Source: GCA-2711565 sp963664245 (lineage in GTDB: Bacteria; Bacteroidota; Bacteroidia; Bacteroidales; GCA-2711565). Taken from it: 64,000 nt of DNA. Of the stretch, positions 46,209 to 55,606 are shown piece after piece. Numbering within the stretch: the first letter of the stretch is position 1; each line of letters starts with the position of its first letter. The notes below the pieces were generated by a model. It saw only the letters and a list, made by a program, of their open reading frames with translations, searched no databases and had not been told where the DNA came from. A program made the translations under genes and the position numbers. Location: contig OY760934.1 in assembly GCA_963664245.1 (NCBI GenBank), forward strand, positions 3,410,001 through 3,474,000. Reading direction: 5' to 3'.

Positions 46209-49181
46209 TTAGTTTATAAAGTTACTCATTTTAGTGTATATTTCAACAGCTTTAACAGGTTTTGAAATGTAATCGTCGCAGCCTGCATCCAATACTTTTT
46301 GTTTGTCGCCCTGTAAGGCAAATGCTGTAACTCCTAAAATTGGAAGGTTATTATTAATTGCTTTTATTTCTTTTGTTGCTTCAAATCCATTCATTACTGG
46401 CATTTGCATATCCATTAGAATAATGTCAATCATCTTTCCTGATTTTATTTCATCAAGAGCCGTTTTCCCATTTTGGGCCCAAATGGTTTTTATGCCCGTT
46501 TTTTTCAAATAAGTTTCGAGCAATTGATAGTTTGATTCTACATCTTCAGCAATTAATACTGTTTTGTCGGTCCAGTTAATTTCTTCAAGTTTGATTTTGT
46601 ATTGTTTCTCGGGATCTTCTTTGATTTGGGGGATGTTCAACGGAATGGTGAAGTAAAAAACAGACCCTTTTTCTAGTGTTGAAACGGCATTAATTCTTCC
46701 GTTCAATAAATGGGCAATGTTTTGAGATATGGCTAAGCCCAGTCCGGTTCCTCCAAAAACCCGGGTATGAGATTCATCGGCTTGCCTGAAACGGTCAAAA
46801 ATAATTCCCATCTGTTCTTTAGGGATTCCAATACCGGTATCTCTCACATAAAACTGAATTTTTTTACCTCCATCTTTATTTATATTGTCAATGATTTTAT
46901 ATCCAAAATGGATGCTTCCTTTTTTAGTGTATTTTATGGCATTCCCAATTAAATTTGAGAGCACCTGCTTGATTCGATGCGAATCTGAGATGATAAGATC
47001 TATTGGGGTGCTTTCGTCTTTATCCCATATTAGTTTAACAGCCCCATTGTTTTTCTTAATGTTGATTTCCTGGTAGGTTGAGTTTAGCTCTTTTAAAATA
47101 CCGGTTAAACTAAACTGTTCTTCTGAGATTTTAAGTTGTCCCGCTTCAATTTTAGCGATATCAATAATGTCATCAATTAAATTAATGAGGTTGTTACTGT
47201 TGTTATTAATCAGTTCTATGAATTCGTCACGATCTTCTTTGCTTAGATTTGGGTCGGCTAATAAATTGGAAAATCCCATGATTGCATTCATCGGGGTTCG
47301 GATTTCATGCGACATGTTCGCCAGGAAGGAGGTTTTTAGCTTATCGGATTCTTCGGCTTTTGTTTTTGCCTTTAAGAGTTCGTCTTCAATTTTTTTTCGT
47401 TCAGTGATGTCTTCTTTAATTCCCAAAAAGTGGGTTATTATTCCATATTGATCTTTAACAGGCGAAATAATTACAAGCTCCCAATATGATTCCCCATTTT
47501 TCTTTTTGTTTAGAAGTTCCCCTTTCCAGTCTTTCCCATTTGTAATGGTTTCCCACATGTTTTTATATACTTCATTAGGGGTTGCCCCGGATTTTACGAT
47601 ACTCGCATTTTGGCCGTTAACATCGTCAAAAGTATAGCCGGTTAGCTCAACAAATTTGGGATTAACGTATTCAATTTTCCCCTGGAGATTAGTGATCATG
47701 ACAGAATTAGGGCTTTGTTCGACCGAACGGCTGAGTTTTCGTATCATTTCTGCTGATTGATGTTGTTTTGATATATCTCTTAAGGATCCTTGTATGGCAG
47801 ATTCACCTTTAATATATATCAGGGAACCTAAGGTTTCCAATAGTACTTTGCTGCCATCTTTCTTTTTACCATAGAATTCATAGTGTGTAACCTTTTCAAT
47901 TCCTTTTTCACGTAGCCTGATCTTTTCTTTTACCAATTCCATGCTGTCAGGATGCACGAAATCGAACATGTTTATTCCGATAACATCATCTGCCTTGTGG
48001 TATCCAAATATGTTCGCAAATTTGTTATTGCAAAAGAATACCTTTTTGTTTTTTAGTATGTATAAGCCTTCCAGGCTGTTTTCTAAGAAAATGCGATGTT
48101 TTTCTTCGCTTTCTTTTAAGGCATTATCCGCATTTTTCCGTTCGGTAATATCTGTAATAAAACCTTCAATATGCTTAATTTCTCCTTTGTTGTTTTTAAT
48201 TCCGGTTCCTTGTTCCCATACCCAATATATTCCCCCGTTTTTTTTAATGATCCGGTATTGTATCTTAAAAGCTAACCCTTGGTTTATATTGTTTCGGACA
48301 TGAGTCTGAACATATTTTTTGTCTTCGGGATGGATTAATTTCCCAAAGCTTATGTTTTCGTTATGTAATAAATCTTCCTGTTCATAACCGGTTAGGTTTT
48401 TACAGCCCTTACTAACAAATGTCATGGTCCAATGTTCGTCATTTAAACAACGGTATGCCATTCCCGGGAGGTTAGATAGTAAAGTTGAAAGTTTTCTTTC
48501 GCTTTCCTGTAAAGCATTCCGGGTCTTTTTTTGTTTTTTTATCTGGCTTAATAGGTAAATGAGGATAAGGAAAATAACAGTGGTTGATATAAAGATTAAC
48601 GTAAGTTGGAACCGTATTGATTTGTCTCTACTGGATCTTGCTCGCAAATAAAATTCTTGCCCTTTATTATTGGCAAAATCAATCATGGATTGAATGCGGT
48701 TCATTAGTAATTCAATGTGATTGGTACATTTGTTTTGGATAATCCAAGAAGCTTCTTTTATTTTGCCATTAAGTTTTAATTCGATAACTTCTTTTCTTAT
48801 ATTCTGCCAGTTTATAAATGCTTCATAGGCTTGTTGAACATCTTTGGGGTTGCCCAAAAAAGAATTGAATACAATGTCGAAATATTCTAAATTTTCAGCT
48901 TCCAGTTCTTTTACCTTTTTGTTTGCCTCAAGAATTTCTTCTTCGTTTACAGCTAGTGTTACATCTTTCATGCATCGGTGCATGGCAATGATGTTTGATT
49001 TAATATCCCTTACGGTTTTGCTTATTGTAAAAGGATGCTCATAAAGAAGTTCTGTATCTTTCCATATTCTGTTCGATTCAATAATTGAATGTATTCCAAC
49101 AAAAAGGGAAACAATTAATATGAGTATAAAACTTATCGCCAGGCGTTTTTCTATATGTGAATTTTTAGGTTTGCTAAACAT
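46209..49181 (-). CDS. membrane hybrid histidine kinase with three PAS domains
   Basis: A 990-residue hybrid kinase. Two membrane spans (about 13-31 and 190-212) flank a helical exterior sensor with a bundle-like pattern. Then come three PAS domains (about 225-350, 352-470, 480-600), HisKA with NMSHEIRTPMNAIMGF (His near 624), HATPase (DTGIGIPK, GTGLGLAIS) and a receiver with IILMDMQMPVMNGFEA. It is first in a two-gene unit with the 43340 kinase. The kinase-plus-receiver halves of the two are strikingly alike, suggesting duplication with different sensor heads. The signal is unknown. Confidence 0.92.
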   Translation of the reverse strand: MFSKPKNSHIEKRLAISFILILIVSLFVGIHSIIESNRIWKDTELLYEHPFTISKTVRDIKSNIIAMHRCMKDVTLAVNEEEILEANKKVKELEAENLEYFDIVFNSFLGNPKDVQQAYEAFINWQNIRKEVIELKLNGKIKEASWIIQNKCTNHIELLMNRIQSMIDFANNKGQEFYLRARSSRDKSIRFQLTLIFISTTVIFLILIYLLSQIKKQKKTRNALQESERKLSTLLSNLPGMAYRCLNDEHWTMTFVSKGCKNLTGYEQEDLLHNENISFGKLIHPEDKKYVQTHVRNNINQGLAFKIQYRIIKKNGGIYWVWEQGTGIKNNKGEIKHIEGFITDITERKNADNALKESEEKHRIFLENSLEGLYILKNKKVFFCNNKFANIFGYHKADDVIGINMFDFVHPDSMELVKEKIRLREKGIEKVTHYEFYGKKKDGSKVLLETLGSLIYIKGESAIQGSLRDISKQHQSAEMIRKLSRSVEQSPNSVMITNLQGKIEYVNPKFVELTGYTFDDVNGQNASIVKSGATPNEVYKNMWETITNGKDWKGELLNKKKNGESYWELVIISPVKDQYGIITHFLGIKEDITERKKIEDELLKAKTKAEESDKLKTSFLANMSHEIRTPMNAIMGFSNLLADPNLSKEDRDEFIELINNNSNNLINLIDDIIDIAKIEAGQLKISEEQFSLTGILKELNSTYQEINIKKNNGAVKLIWDKDESTPIDLIISDSHRIKQVLSNLIGNAIKYTKKGSIHFGYKIIDNINKDGGKKIQFYVRDTGIGIPKEQMGIIFDRFRQADESHTRVFGGTGLGLAISQNIAHLLNGRINAVSTLEKGSVFYFTIPLNIPQIKEDPEKQYKIKLEEINWTDKTVLIAEDVESNYQLLETYLKKTGIKTIWAQNGKTALDEIKSGKMIDIILMDMQMPVMNGFEATKEIKAINNNLPILGVTAFALQGDKQKVLDAGCDDYISKPVKAVEIYTKMSNFIN

Positions 49182-49340
49182 ATTTGGTCACTTTGCAATT
49201 CTAGTTTTAGTAGTATTAAGGTCTAAGCTCTTGTTTGAAGTTAGCTTTTTATTTTGTAAATACGTACAAAATATCGATATATAAAAAATCCTAAATACAA
49301 ATATATTATGCTTCTGGTACCAAATCAACAAGAAAATTAT

Positions 49341-50138
49341 TTAATTTCCTTTGAGGCTTAAAATTTCTGAGGCGATTTCTTCGATGGGTTTCCCGGTAAC
49401 TTTAATGATTGTCCACAATGGTTGCCTCCTGAAAATAGCGTTTGCATATTCAAGTTCTGATTGAACGTGCTTTAAAGTGGCGTATTCGCCGGTTTGGTTT
49501 CCGAGGTGTTCTTCCCTGACTTTTCGTAACAGGCTTAATTGTCGTGCCGAAGTCGTTAAACAGAAGACCCTTTCGGGTGGGATTTGGAAAAGCTCTTCCG
49601 GGGGAGCAATGCCATTTACAATCGGGATATTTGCTACAAACCAGCCTTTAAAAGCAAAAAATATGCTCAAGGGGGTTTTAAATGTTCTTGAAACGCCTAC
49701 CAATACAATCTCGGCTTTGTGCAATTCGTTTGATCGCATCCCGTCATCATGGGTAAAAGCAAATTGCATGGCATCAATCCGTTTAAAATATTCTTTGTTG
49801 ATTTTATGAAAAAGACCAGGTTGCTGCGTGGGAATATTCTCAAACCGATGACTTAACTTTAAAAGCAAAGGACCCATTAAATCTGTTGTGTCGATATTGT
49901 TTTTCCGTGCTTTGTTAATAAGCTTGTTCCTTAAATCTTCCTGAACAATAGTGTGTAAAATAAAAGCCTTGGTTGTAACGGCTTCGTTTATAACCAGCTG
50001 AATTTCTTCGGGAGCCCTGATCGCCGCCCTGATGCGGATATCTATGTTTATGCTTGGAAACTGGGTCAGTGCAGCGGCTAAAGCTTGCTTGGCTGTTCGT
50101 CCTGTCCCATCCGATACAACCAAAACAACAAATTCCAT
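49341..50138 (-). CDS. pyruvate, phosphate dikinase regulatory protein (bifunctional kinase/phosphorylase)
   Basis: A 265-residue cytoplasmic enzyme of the DUF299 family that switches pyruvate phosphate dikinase (or PEP synthase) off and on by ADP-dependent phosphorylation and Pi-dependent dephosphorylation. The N-terminus VVSDGTGRTAKQAL and the P-loop-like GVSRTFKTPLS (148-158) mark the family; the loop normally reads GVSRTSKTP, so Phe 153 replaces the usual Ser. SRTFKTPLSIFFAFKGWFVA continues as in relatives. Its target dikinase is not in this window. Start and stop overlap rpe by 1 nt, so the two genes form an operon. Confidence 0.9.
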   Translation of the reverse strand: MEFVVLVVSDGTGRTAKQALAAALTQFPSINIDIRIRAAIRAPEEIQLVINEAVTTKAFILHTIVQEDLRNKLINKARKNNIDTTDLMGPLLLKLSHRFENIPTQQPGLFHKINKEYFKRIDAMQFAFTHDDGMRSNELHKAEIVLVGVSRTFKTPLSIFFAFKGWFVANIPIVNGIAPPEELFQIPPERVFCLTTSARQLSLLRKVREEHLGNQTGEYATLKHVQSELEYANAIFRRQPLWTIIKVTGKPIEEIASEILSLKGN

Positions 50139-50791
50139 TATTGAAGGGTTTTTAGTTTTTCGATGGTTAGCACAGGGTTTTCTGAAGAAAAAACAGTGTT
50201 CCCGGCTACTAAAACATCTGCCCCGGCTTTTACCAGTTTAGGGGTGTTTTCAAGGGTTACACCTCCGTCAATCTCAATCAGGGTGTTTGACGATGCGTTT
50301 TCAATCATCAATCTTAAATCATTGATTTTTTTGTAGGTGTTCTCAATAAATTTTTGTCCGCCAAATCCTGGGTTTACCGACATTAAAAGCACCAGGTCAA
50401 GATCATAAATAATGTCTTCTAAAACAGAAACTGCGGTGTGTGGGTTTAAAACTACCCCTGCTTTCATCCTTAAACTTTTAATGGCCTGAACCGAACGGTG
50501 CAAGTGGGTACAGGCTTCGTAATGAACCGTGATAATATCTGCTCCGGCATTTTTAAAATCGTTAAAATAGCGGTCCGGGTCAACAATCATTAAATGAACA
50601 TCCAATGGTTTTTTTGCGTGTTTTTTAATGTGTTTTATCACGGGTTGCCCAAACGAAATATTAGGAACAAAAACCCCATCCATCACATCAATGTGAAACC
50701 AGTCGGCCTGGCTTTGGTTTACCATTTCAATGACTTTACCTAAGTTCGAAAAATCAGCAGATAGGAGCGAAGGGGCGATTAAATGTTTCAT
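50138..50791 (-). CDS. rpe: ribulose-phosphate 3-epimerase
   Basis: Pentose-phosphate enzyme of 217 residues that interconverts ribulose-5-phosphate and xylulose-5-phosphate. It is a TIM barrel with APSLLSADFSNLG at the start, FHIDVMDGVFVPN (metal His and Asp), DVHLMIVDP, VLLMSVNPGFGGQKF and EIDGGVTLENT. The length is standard. It is co-transcribed with the dikinase regulator, from a -7 candidate 17 nt upstream. Confidence 0.96.
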   Translation of the reverse strand: MKHLIAPSLLSADFSNLGKVIEMVNQSQADWFHIDVMDGVFVPNISFGQPVIKHIKKHAKKPLDVHLMIVDPDRYFNDFKNAGADIITVHYEACTHLHRSVQAIKSLRMKAGVVLNPHTAVSVLEDIIYDLDLVLLMSVNPGFGGQKFIENTYKKINDLRLMIENASSNTLIEIDGGVTLENTPKLVKAGADVLVAGNTVFSSENPVLTIEKLKTLQ

Positions 50792-50807
50792 TGAAAAAAT
50801 GTTTGTT

Positions 50808-50815
50808 CAAAAATA
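50808..50815 (-). promoter_or_regulatory. candidate -7 element for rpe
   Basis: On the - strand this reads TATTTTTG (TAnnTTTG), just after the sigma-factor terminator and 17 nt before the rpe ATG at 50791. Confidence 0.42.
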
Positions 50816-50820
50816 CGAAA

Positions 50821-50856
50821 AAAAAAGCGCCCGATCTTCGGACGCTACGCTTTTTT
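50821..50856 (-). terminator. Rho-independent terminator after the primary sigma gene
   Basis: AAAAAAGCG (50821-50829) pairs with CGCTTTTTT (50848-50856), with an inner CCGA/TCGG stem. On the - strand the hairpin ends in TTTTTT. Confidence 0.72.
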
Positions 50857-51718
50857 AACCCAGATACGTTTTTAATATTTTGCTTCGAGAGGTGTGTTTT
50901 AAACGTCTGATCGCTTTTTCTTTGATTTGACGAACACGCTCTCTTGTTAAATCAAATTTCTCACCAATTTCTTCCAAAGTCATCGGGTGGCCCCCGTTTA
51001 ATCCGAAGTACAAACGTACAACATCGGCTTCTCTTGGTGTGAGTGTGCTAACCGCGCGGTCAATTTCTTTACGCAAGGAATCATAAAGCAATTCTGTTTC
51101 AGGGGTAATGCCTTCGTCGTTGCGGAGAACATCGTACATGTTGTTGTCTTCATCCTGAATCAGCGGAGCATCCATTGATACATGACGGCCCGAGTTTTTT
51201 ACCGATTCTTTTACCTCATCTTCTGAGCACTCAAGCAATTCGGCAATTTCATCGTGGTTGGGTTCGCGTTCAAAATCCTGCTCTAATTTAGCGTATGCTT
51301 TATTAATTTTGTTGATGGCCCCGATTTTATTCAGCGGCAAACGAACAATACGTGATTGTTCGGCCAGTGCCTGGAGAATAGATTGACGGATCCACCATAC
51401 AGCGTAAGAAATAAATTTAAATCCACGGGTTTCATCAAAGCGTTGTGCGGCTTTGATCAAGCCAAGGTTTCCTTCGTTAATCAAATCAGGAAGGCTCAAC
51501 CCTTGGTTTTGGTATTGTTTTGACACCGAAACAACAAAACGCAGATTGGCTTTAGTAAGCTTTTCAAGTGCAAGCCGATCGCCTTGCTTAATGCGTTGTG
51601 CAAGCGCAACCTCTTCTTCTGCGGTAATTAATTCGACCTTACCAATTTCTTGTAAATATTTATCAAGTGATGCGGTTTCACGGTTTGTAACCTGTTTGGT
51701 AATCTTAAGCTGCCTCAT
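50855..51718 (-). CDS. rpoD: primary RNA polymerase sigma factor (RpoD/SigA)
   Basis: Housekeeping sigma factor of 287 residues, with the short form typical of Bacteroidota. Region 1.2 (SLDKYLQEIGKVELITAEEE), region 2 (NLRFVVSVSKQYQNQGL, LINEGNLGLIKAAQRFDETRG, FISYAVWWIRQSILQAL), region 3 and region 4 with TLEEIGEKFDLTRERVRQIKEKAIRRL are all present. Region 1.1 is absent. It recognises the unusual -33/-7 promoters noted in this window. It is followed by its own terminator and preceded by pnp. Confidence 0.96.
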   Translation of the reverse strand: MRQLKITKQVTNRETASLDKYLQEIGKVELITAEEEVALAQRIKQGDRLALEKLTKANLRFVVSVSKQYQNQGLSLPDLINEGNLGLIKAAQRFDETRGFKFISYAVWWIRQSILQALAEQSRIVRLPLNKIGAINKINKAYAKLEQDFEREPNHDEIAELLECSEDEVKESVKNSGRHVSMDAPLIQDEDNNMYDVLRNDEGITPETELLYDSLRKEIDRAVSTLTPREADVVRLYFGLNGGHPMTLEEIGEKFDLTRERVRQIKEKAIRRLKHTSRSKILKTYLG

Positions 51719-51771
51719 TTTTTATCTCAGTAATTTGTTCTTGTAAGCGTGAAAGTTTTACGATTAATCGA

Positions 51772-53928
51772 TTATTTTGTTTCGTTTTGATCTTCTTTTT
51801 TTGGAGGTCTTGGTAATAAAACTTTTCTTGAAAGTTTTAATTTTCCGGTTTTGCTATCAATCCCGATTAATTTTACCATGATTTCGTCTCCAACTTTAAG
51901 TACTTTTTCCACATTATCAGTACGTTTCCAATCGATTTCCGAAATGTGTAGCAGGCCGTCTTTGCCAGGTAAAATTTCAACAAATGCACCAAAGGCTGCA
52001 ATGTTTTTAACTTTTCCCTGGTAAACTTCGCCAACTTCAGGTACAGCAACTACTTTTTTGATGTGTTCAACAGCAGCTTCAATGTCGGCTTTGTTGCTCG
52101 AAACAATATCAATAACCCCCATGCTATCTACTTCTTCGATAACAATGGTAGTGTTTGTTCTTTCCTGTAGCTCCTGGATGTTTTTACCACCGGGGCCAAT
52201 GATTGCTCCAATAAATTCTTTTGGAATAATCATTTTCTCAATTCTTGGAACATGTGGTTTGTAATCTTCACGAGGTTCAGAAATGGTTTTTTCCATTTCG
52301 CCTAAAATATGAAAACGGCCACGTTTGGCTTGTTCAAGAGCTTGTTCAAGGACTTCGTAAGATAATCCGTCTACTTTAATATCCATTTGGCAGGCGGTGA
52401 TACCGTCGCGGGTTCCGGTTACTTTAAAGTCCATATCTCCCAGGTGATCTTCATCTCCTAAGATATCAGAAAGGATAGCGTATTTGCCGGTTTTGGCATC
52501 GCTGATCATTCCCATAGCAATTCCTGAAACAGGTTTGCTTATTTTCATCCCGGCATCCATCAATGCTAAGGTTCCTCCACAAACAGAAGCCATGGATGAA
52601 GAACCGTTTGATTCAAGAATATCGGAAACCACACGGATGGTGTAAGGGTTTTCGGTTCCGTTAGGAATAACTTGTTTCAGGGCCCTCATGGCCAGGTTGC
52701 CGTGACCAATTTCGCGGCGGCTGGTGCTGCGTACAGGACGGGCTTCGCCGGTTGAGAATGACGGGAAATTATAGTGCAACAAGAAATTACTTTTGCCTTC
52801 AATTACGGCTCCGTCAATGGTTTGTTCATCCATTTTAGAACCCAGCGTTACCGTGACCAGTGATTGGGTTTCACCACGGGTAAAAATGGCTGAACCGTGA
52901 GCAGAAGGTAAATAATCTACTTCGCACCAAATGGGGCGAACCTCTTCTGTTTCACGTCCGTCTAAGCGCTTTTTGTGATCCAGAACGTAGTTTCTTACGC
53001 CTTCTTTTTCTACATCGTGGAAATAACGATCAATCATAGATTTCTTTTCTTTAGCCGTTTCTTCGTCTAAAGTTTCAATAAATTCTTGTTTGATGTTTCC
53101 AAACAATTCAGATCTTTTATGTTTGTCGGCAATTCCCATTCCGGCAACTTCGTAAACTTTGTCGTAAGTGGCTTTGTGGATTTGCGCTTTTAATTCTTCG
53201 TCGTTGGTTTCGTGGCAATATTCACGTTTAGTTTGCGCTTTTTCAACTTCTTTTGCCAGTTCCAGTTGTGCATTACATTGAATTTTGATGGCTTCGTGGG
53301 CTTTTTTAATGGCTTCCAACATCACGGCTTCCGAAACTTCTTTCATTTCGCCTTCAACCATCATGATGTTTTCCATGGTTGCAGCAACAATCATATCCAA
53401 GTCTGCTCGTTCAGTATCCGGAATCGAAGGATTGATAACAATCTCTCCGTCGATACGGGCTACGCGAACTTCTGAAATTGGTCCGTTGAACGGAATGTCG
53501 GAAACAGTTAAAGCGGTAGAAGCTGCTAAAGCTGCTAAAGCATCCGGTGCTGTTTCAGAGTTTCCTGAAATAAGGGTAATAATTACCTGTGTTTCGGCAT
53601 GATAGTCGTCAGGGAACAAAGGCCGTAAAGCGCGGTCAACCAAGCGGGCAATTAAAATTTCATATTCAGAAGGGCGGGCTTCTCTTTTAAAGAAACCACC
53701 CGGAAATTTTCCGGTAGCAGCATATTTCTCTTTGTATTCTACAGAAAGTGGCATAAAATCCACATCTTCTTTTGCTTCTTTATTAGAGACGACTGTGGCA
53801 AGCAACATGGTGTCGCCCATTTTAACTACAACCGAACCATCGGCTTGTTTGGCAAGTTTGCCTGTTTCAATGGTAACAGACTGTCCGTTATCCATTTGGA
53901 AGGTTTTTGAAATACCTAATTTTGACAT
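51772..53928 (-). CDS. pnp: polynucleotide phosphorylase
   Basis: 3'-5' exoribonuclease of the RNA-degradation machinery, 718 residues, phosphate-dependent. Two RNase PH domains surround a helical linker. The first shows LATVVSNKEAKEDVDFMPL, FPGGFFKREARP and RPLFP. The second contains the catalytic GDEDHLGDMDFKVTGTRDG region. KH (IGPGGKNIQELQERT) and S1 (GEVYQGKVKNIAAFGAFVEI) domains follow. It lies after rpsO on the same strand, separated by a terminator: the conserved bacterial rpsO-pnp order. Confidence 0.97.
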   Translation of the reverse strand: MSKLGISKTFQMDNGQSVTIETGKLAKQADGSVVVKMGDTMLLATVVSNKEAKEDVDFMPLSVEYKEKYAATGKFPGGFFKREARPSEYEILIARLVDRALRPLFPDDYHAETQVIITLISGNSETAPDALAALAASTALTVSDIPFNGPISEVRVARIDGEIVINPSIPDTERADLDMIVAATMENIMMVEGEMKEVSEAVMLEAIKKAHEAIKIQCNAQLELAKEVEKAQTKREYCHETNDEELKAQIHKATYDKVYEVAGMGIADKHKRSELFGNIKQEFIETLDEETAKEKKSMIDRYFHDVEKEGVRNYVLDHKKRLDGRETEEVRPIWCEVDYLPSAHGSAIFTRGETQSLVTVTLGSKMDEQTIDGAVIEGKSNFLLHYNFPSFSTGEARPVRSTSRREIGHGNLAMRALKQVIPNGTENPYTIRVVSDILESNGSSSMASVCGGTLALMDAGMKISKPVSGIAMGMISDAKTGKYAILSDILGDEDHLGDMDFKVTGTRDGITACQMDIKVDGLSYEVLEQALEQAKRGRFHILGEMEKTISEPREDYKPHVPRIEKMIIPKEFIGAIIGPGGKNIQELQERTNTTIVIEEVDSMGVIDIVSSNKADIEAAVEHIKKVVAVPEVGEVYQGKVKNIAAFGAFVEILPGKDGLLHISEIDWKRTDNVEKVLKVGDEIMVKLIGIDSKTGKLKLSRKVLLPRPPKKEDQNETK

Positions 53929-53962
53929 AGTGTTTATTTATGAGTGAACCTGAGATTAGAGC

Positions 53963-53990
53963 AAAAAAAAGGCAATTTTCTAATTGCCTT
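53963..53990 (-). terminator. terminator between rpsO and pnp
   Basis: The 9-bp stem AAGGCAATT / AATTGCCTT (53969-53977 with 53982-53990) reads on the - strand into a run of T (53963-53970). pnp is probably transcribed by read-through of this hairpin. Confidence 0.78.
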
Positions 53991-54016
53991 TTGAGAACTT
54001 TTTAGTATATGTTTTC

Positions 54017-54286
54017 TTATTTTCTAAGACCTAATGTCTTGATAATTGCACGGTATCTTTCAATATCTTTTTCTTTGAGATAGTCGAGCAGTTTTCTTCT
54101 TTTACCAACCATGCGAACCAGCGAACGTTCAGTTGTGCGGTCTTTTTTGTTGGCTTTAAGATGATTAGTGAGATGTTTGATTCTGAATGTAAACAAGGCA
54201 ACTTGTCCTTCAACTGAGCCACTGTCAAATTCAGATTTGCCATACTCCTTAAAAATATTCTTCTTAACCTCAGATGTTAAATACAT
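54017..54286 (-). CDS. rpsO: 30S ribosomal protein S15
   Basis: Small-subunit protein of 89 residues that binds 16S rRNA early in assembly. The conserved GSVEGQVALFTFRIKHLTNHLK and VGKRRKLLDYLKEKDIERYR are present; the length is standard. It is transcribed from a well-formed promoter just upstream and ends at a strong hairpin before pnp. Confidence 0.97.
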   Translation of the reverse strand: MYLTSEVKKNIFKEYGKSEFDSGSVEGQVALFTFRIKHLTNHLKANKKDRTTERSLVRMVGKRRKLLDYLKEKDIERYRAIIKTLGLRK

Positions 54287-54318
54287 ATTATTAATAATTA
54301 CGTTTAAAATTCGGGCTG

Positions 54319-54349
54319 CAAAATTAAAATTAATATTTTATATAACAAA
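54319..54349 (-). promoter_or_regulatory. rpsO promoter with -33 TTTG and -7 TAATTTTG
   Basis: On the - strand, TTTG (54349-54346) and TAATTTTG (54326-54319) are separated by 19 nt, matching the Bacteroidota consensus. Transcription would start near 54312, about 26 nt before the ATG. Confidence 0.65.
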
Positions 54350-54430
54350 GCATTTTGTGCAAATATTTTATACAAAATTTACAACACCACAAAAATAATC
54401 AAAATTAGGTTTGAAAGCGATTAAGTTTTC

Positions 54431-55606
54431 CTAAAATGTCCATTTTAATCGACTAAAAACCATTGTTCCGTAGTTTCCAAATTCTGTGCCATTTTTGCCC
54501 GAAAATATTTGTCCCATTACTAAAAACCCAATGTTGTCGGTTAACGAAATATCTACTGATGGCCCGAAATATGCCGATTTATCGCTAGGGTTCAGGACAA
54601 CGGAAAAATCTGTTTTGATTAAAGGTGTTATGGGATAAGATACCGTGCCGTTTAATGAATATTTTGCCAGCGTGAAATTTTTGGCAGATATTTCCCTGCC
54701 AAGCATAAATGTATCTCCGATTCCGGCTTTTTTTGTCGTTCCGTCCGAATTACAAAGAACCGCAATTTGTACCAGTAAATTGTTTTTAAAGGTGTAATTG
54801 GCCGTCAGTGAACCAACAAAAACTCCTTTGTCAGATTTAAAATTATCCAGATTCCTGAAATAGCTTCCTTCGCCCATGAATCCGGCTCCTTCAATTTGCC
54901 CGGCCCATCCAAAACCAAAAACAAAATCCTCATCATTTAGAACACCTGTCATGAACTGGAAATCGTATTCCCATTTATTGAATTTAAACATGGCCGCATA
55001 GGTTTTTTGCTCGTGCTGATCTATTTTTACAGCAACCTCCACGGATGATGTTGTTCCGGTGTAATATTGCAAGCGTATTGCATCGCAACCGGGGCGTTTC
55101 ATGTAATCAAAATCAAAATAATTGAAAGCATTAAAAATATCGTTGGGGTTCCAAACAAGGTTTATTCCCCAGTTTATGCGTTGGCGACCCACGGTAGCAA
55201 CAAAATTCCCTGCGGTATATTCAAAATTCATTCGGTCGAAGGTAGCGTAAAAAAAGAGGTTCTTTTCATTAATTATCATTTTGGTTAAATCCAAATATCC
55301 TTGGTCAACCTTTGCCATTTCGTTAAGAAGCGGATAATAATCCGACACCATTTGTCCGTAGTTGGAGATGTTTCTCATCCCCAGATGAAAGCGGAGATTG
55401 TTGCTCGGATACCACCTTAAATCCAGTCGGTTAGTTAAAGTTGTCATGTTTTGCCACTTGTCTAGTACCGGAGGATCCCAAAGCATGTCCATCATCTGCA
55501 AGTACCCGTTTACGGTGTAATTCCGGGCTTTCTCCTGCGCCGTAGCCGGGAAAGCCAGAAACATTATGCTGACGATTAAAATAGGTGTTTTAATTTTTTT
55601 GTTCAT
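54431..55606 (-). CDS. outer-membrane beta-barrel protein of the TetR operon
   Basis: Exported protein of 391 residues: signal peptide ...LAFPATAQ, then alternating amphipathic strands with aromatic residues (NRLDLRWYPSNNLRFHLGMRNI, GNFVATVGRQRINWGINLVW) and a C-terminal strand ending in Trp-Thr-Phe, as expected of a barrel protein. The middle is like DUF1302-type barrels (GRQRINWG...NPNDIFNAFNYF), which in other bacteria neighbour LolA-like and RND-type lipid exporters. It overlaps the ATPase gene by 17 nt and is the last gene of the operon, so it is probably the outer-membrane exit or acceptor. Confidence 0.8.
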   Translation of the reverse strand: MNKKIKTPILIVSIMFLAFPATAQEKARNYTVNGYLQMMDMLWDPPVLDKWQNMTTLTNRLDLRWYPSNNLRFHLGMRNISNYGQMVSDYYPLLNEMAKVDQGYLDLTKMIINEKNLFFYATFDRMNFEYTAGNFVATVGRQRINWGINLVWNPNDIFNAFNYFDFDYMKRPGCDAIRLQYYTGTTSSVEVAVKIDQHEQKTYAAMFKFNKWEYDFQFMTGVLNDEDFVFGFGWAGQIEGAGFMGEGSYFRNLDNFKSDKGVFVGSLTANYTFKNNLLVQIAVLCNSDGTTKKAGIGDTFMLGREISAKNFTLAKYSLNGTVSYPITPLIKTDFSVVLNPSDKSAYFGPSVDISLTDNIGFLVMGQIFSGKNGTEFGNYGTMVFSRLKWTF

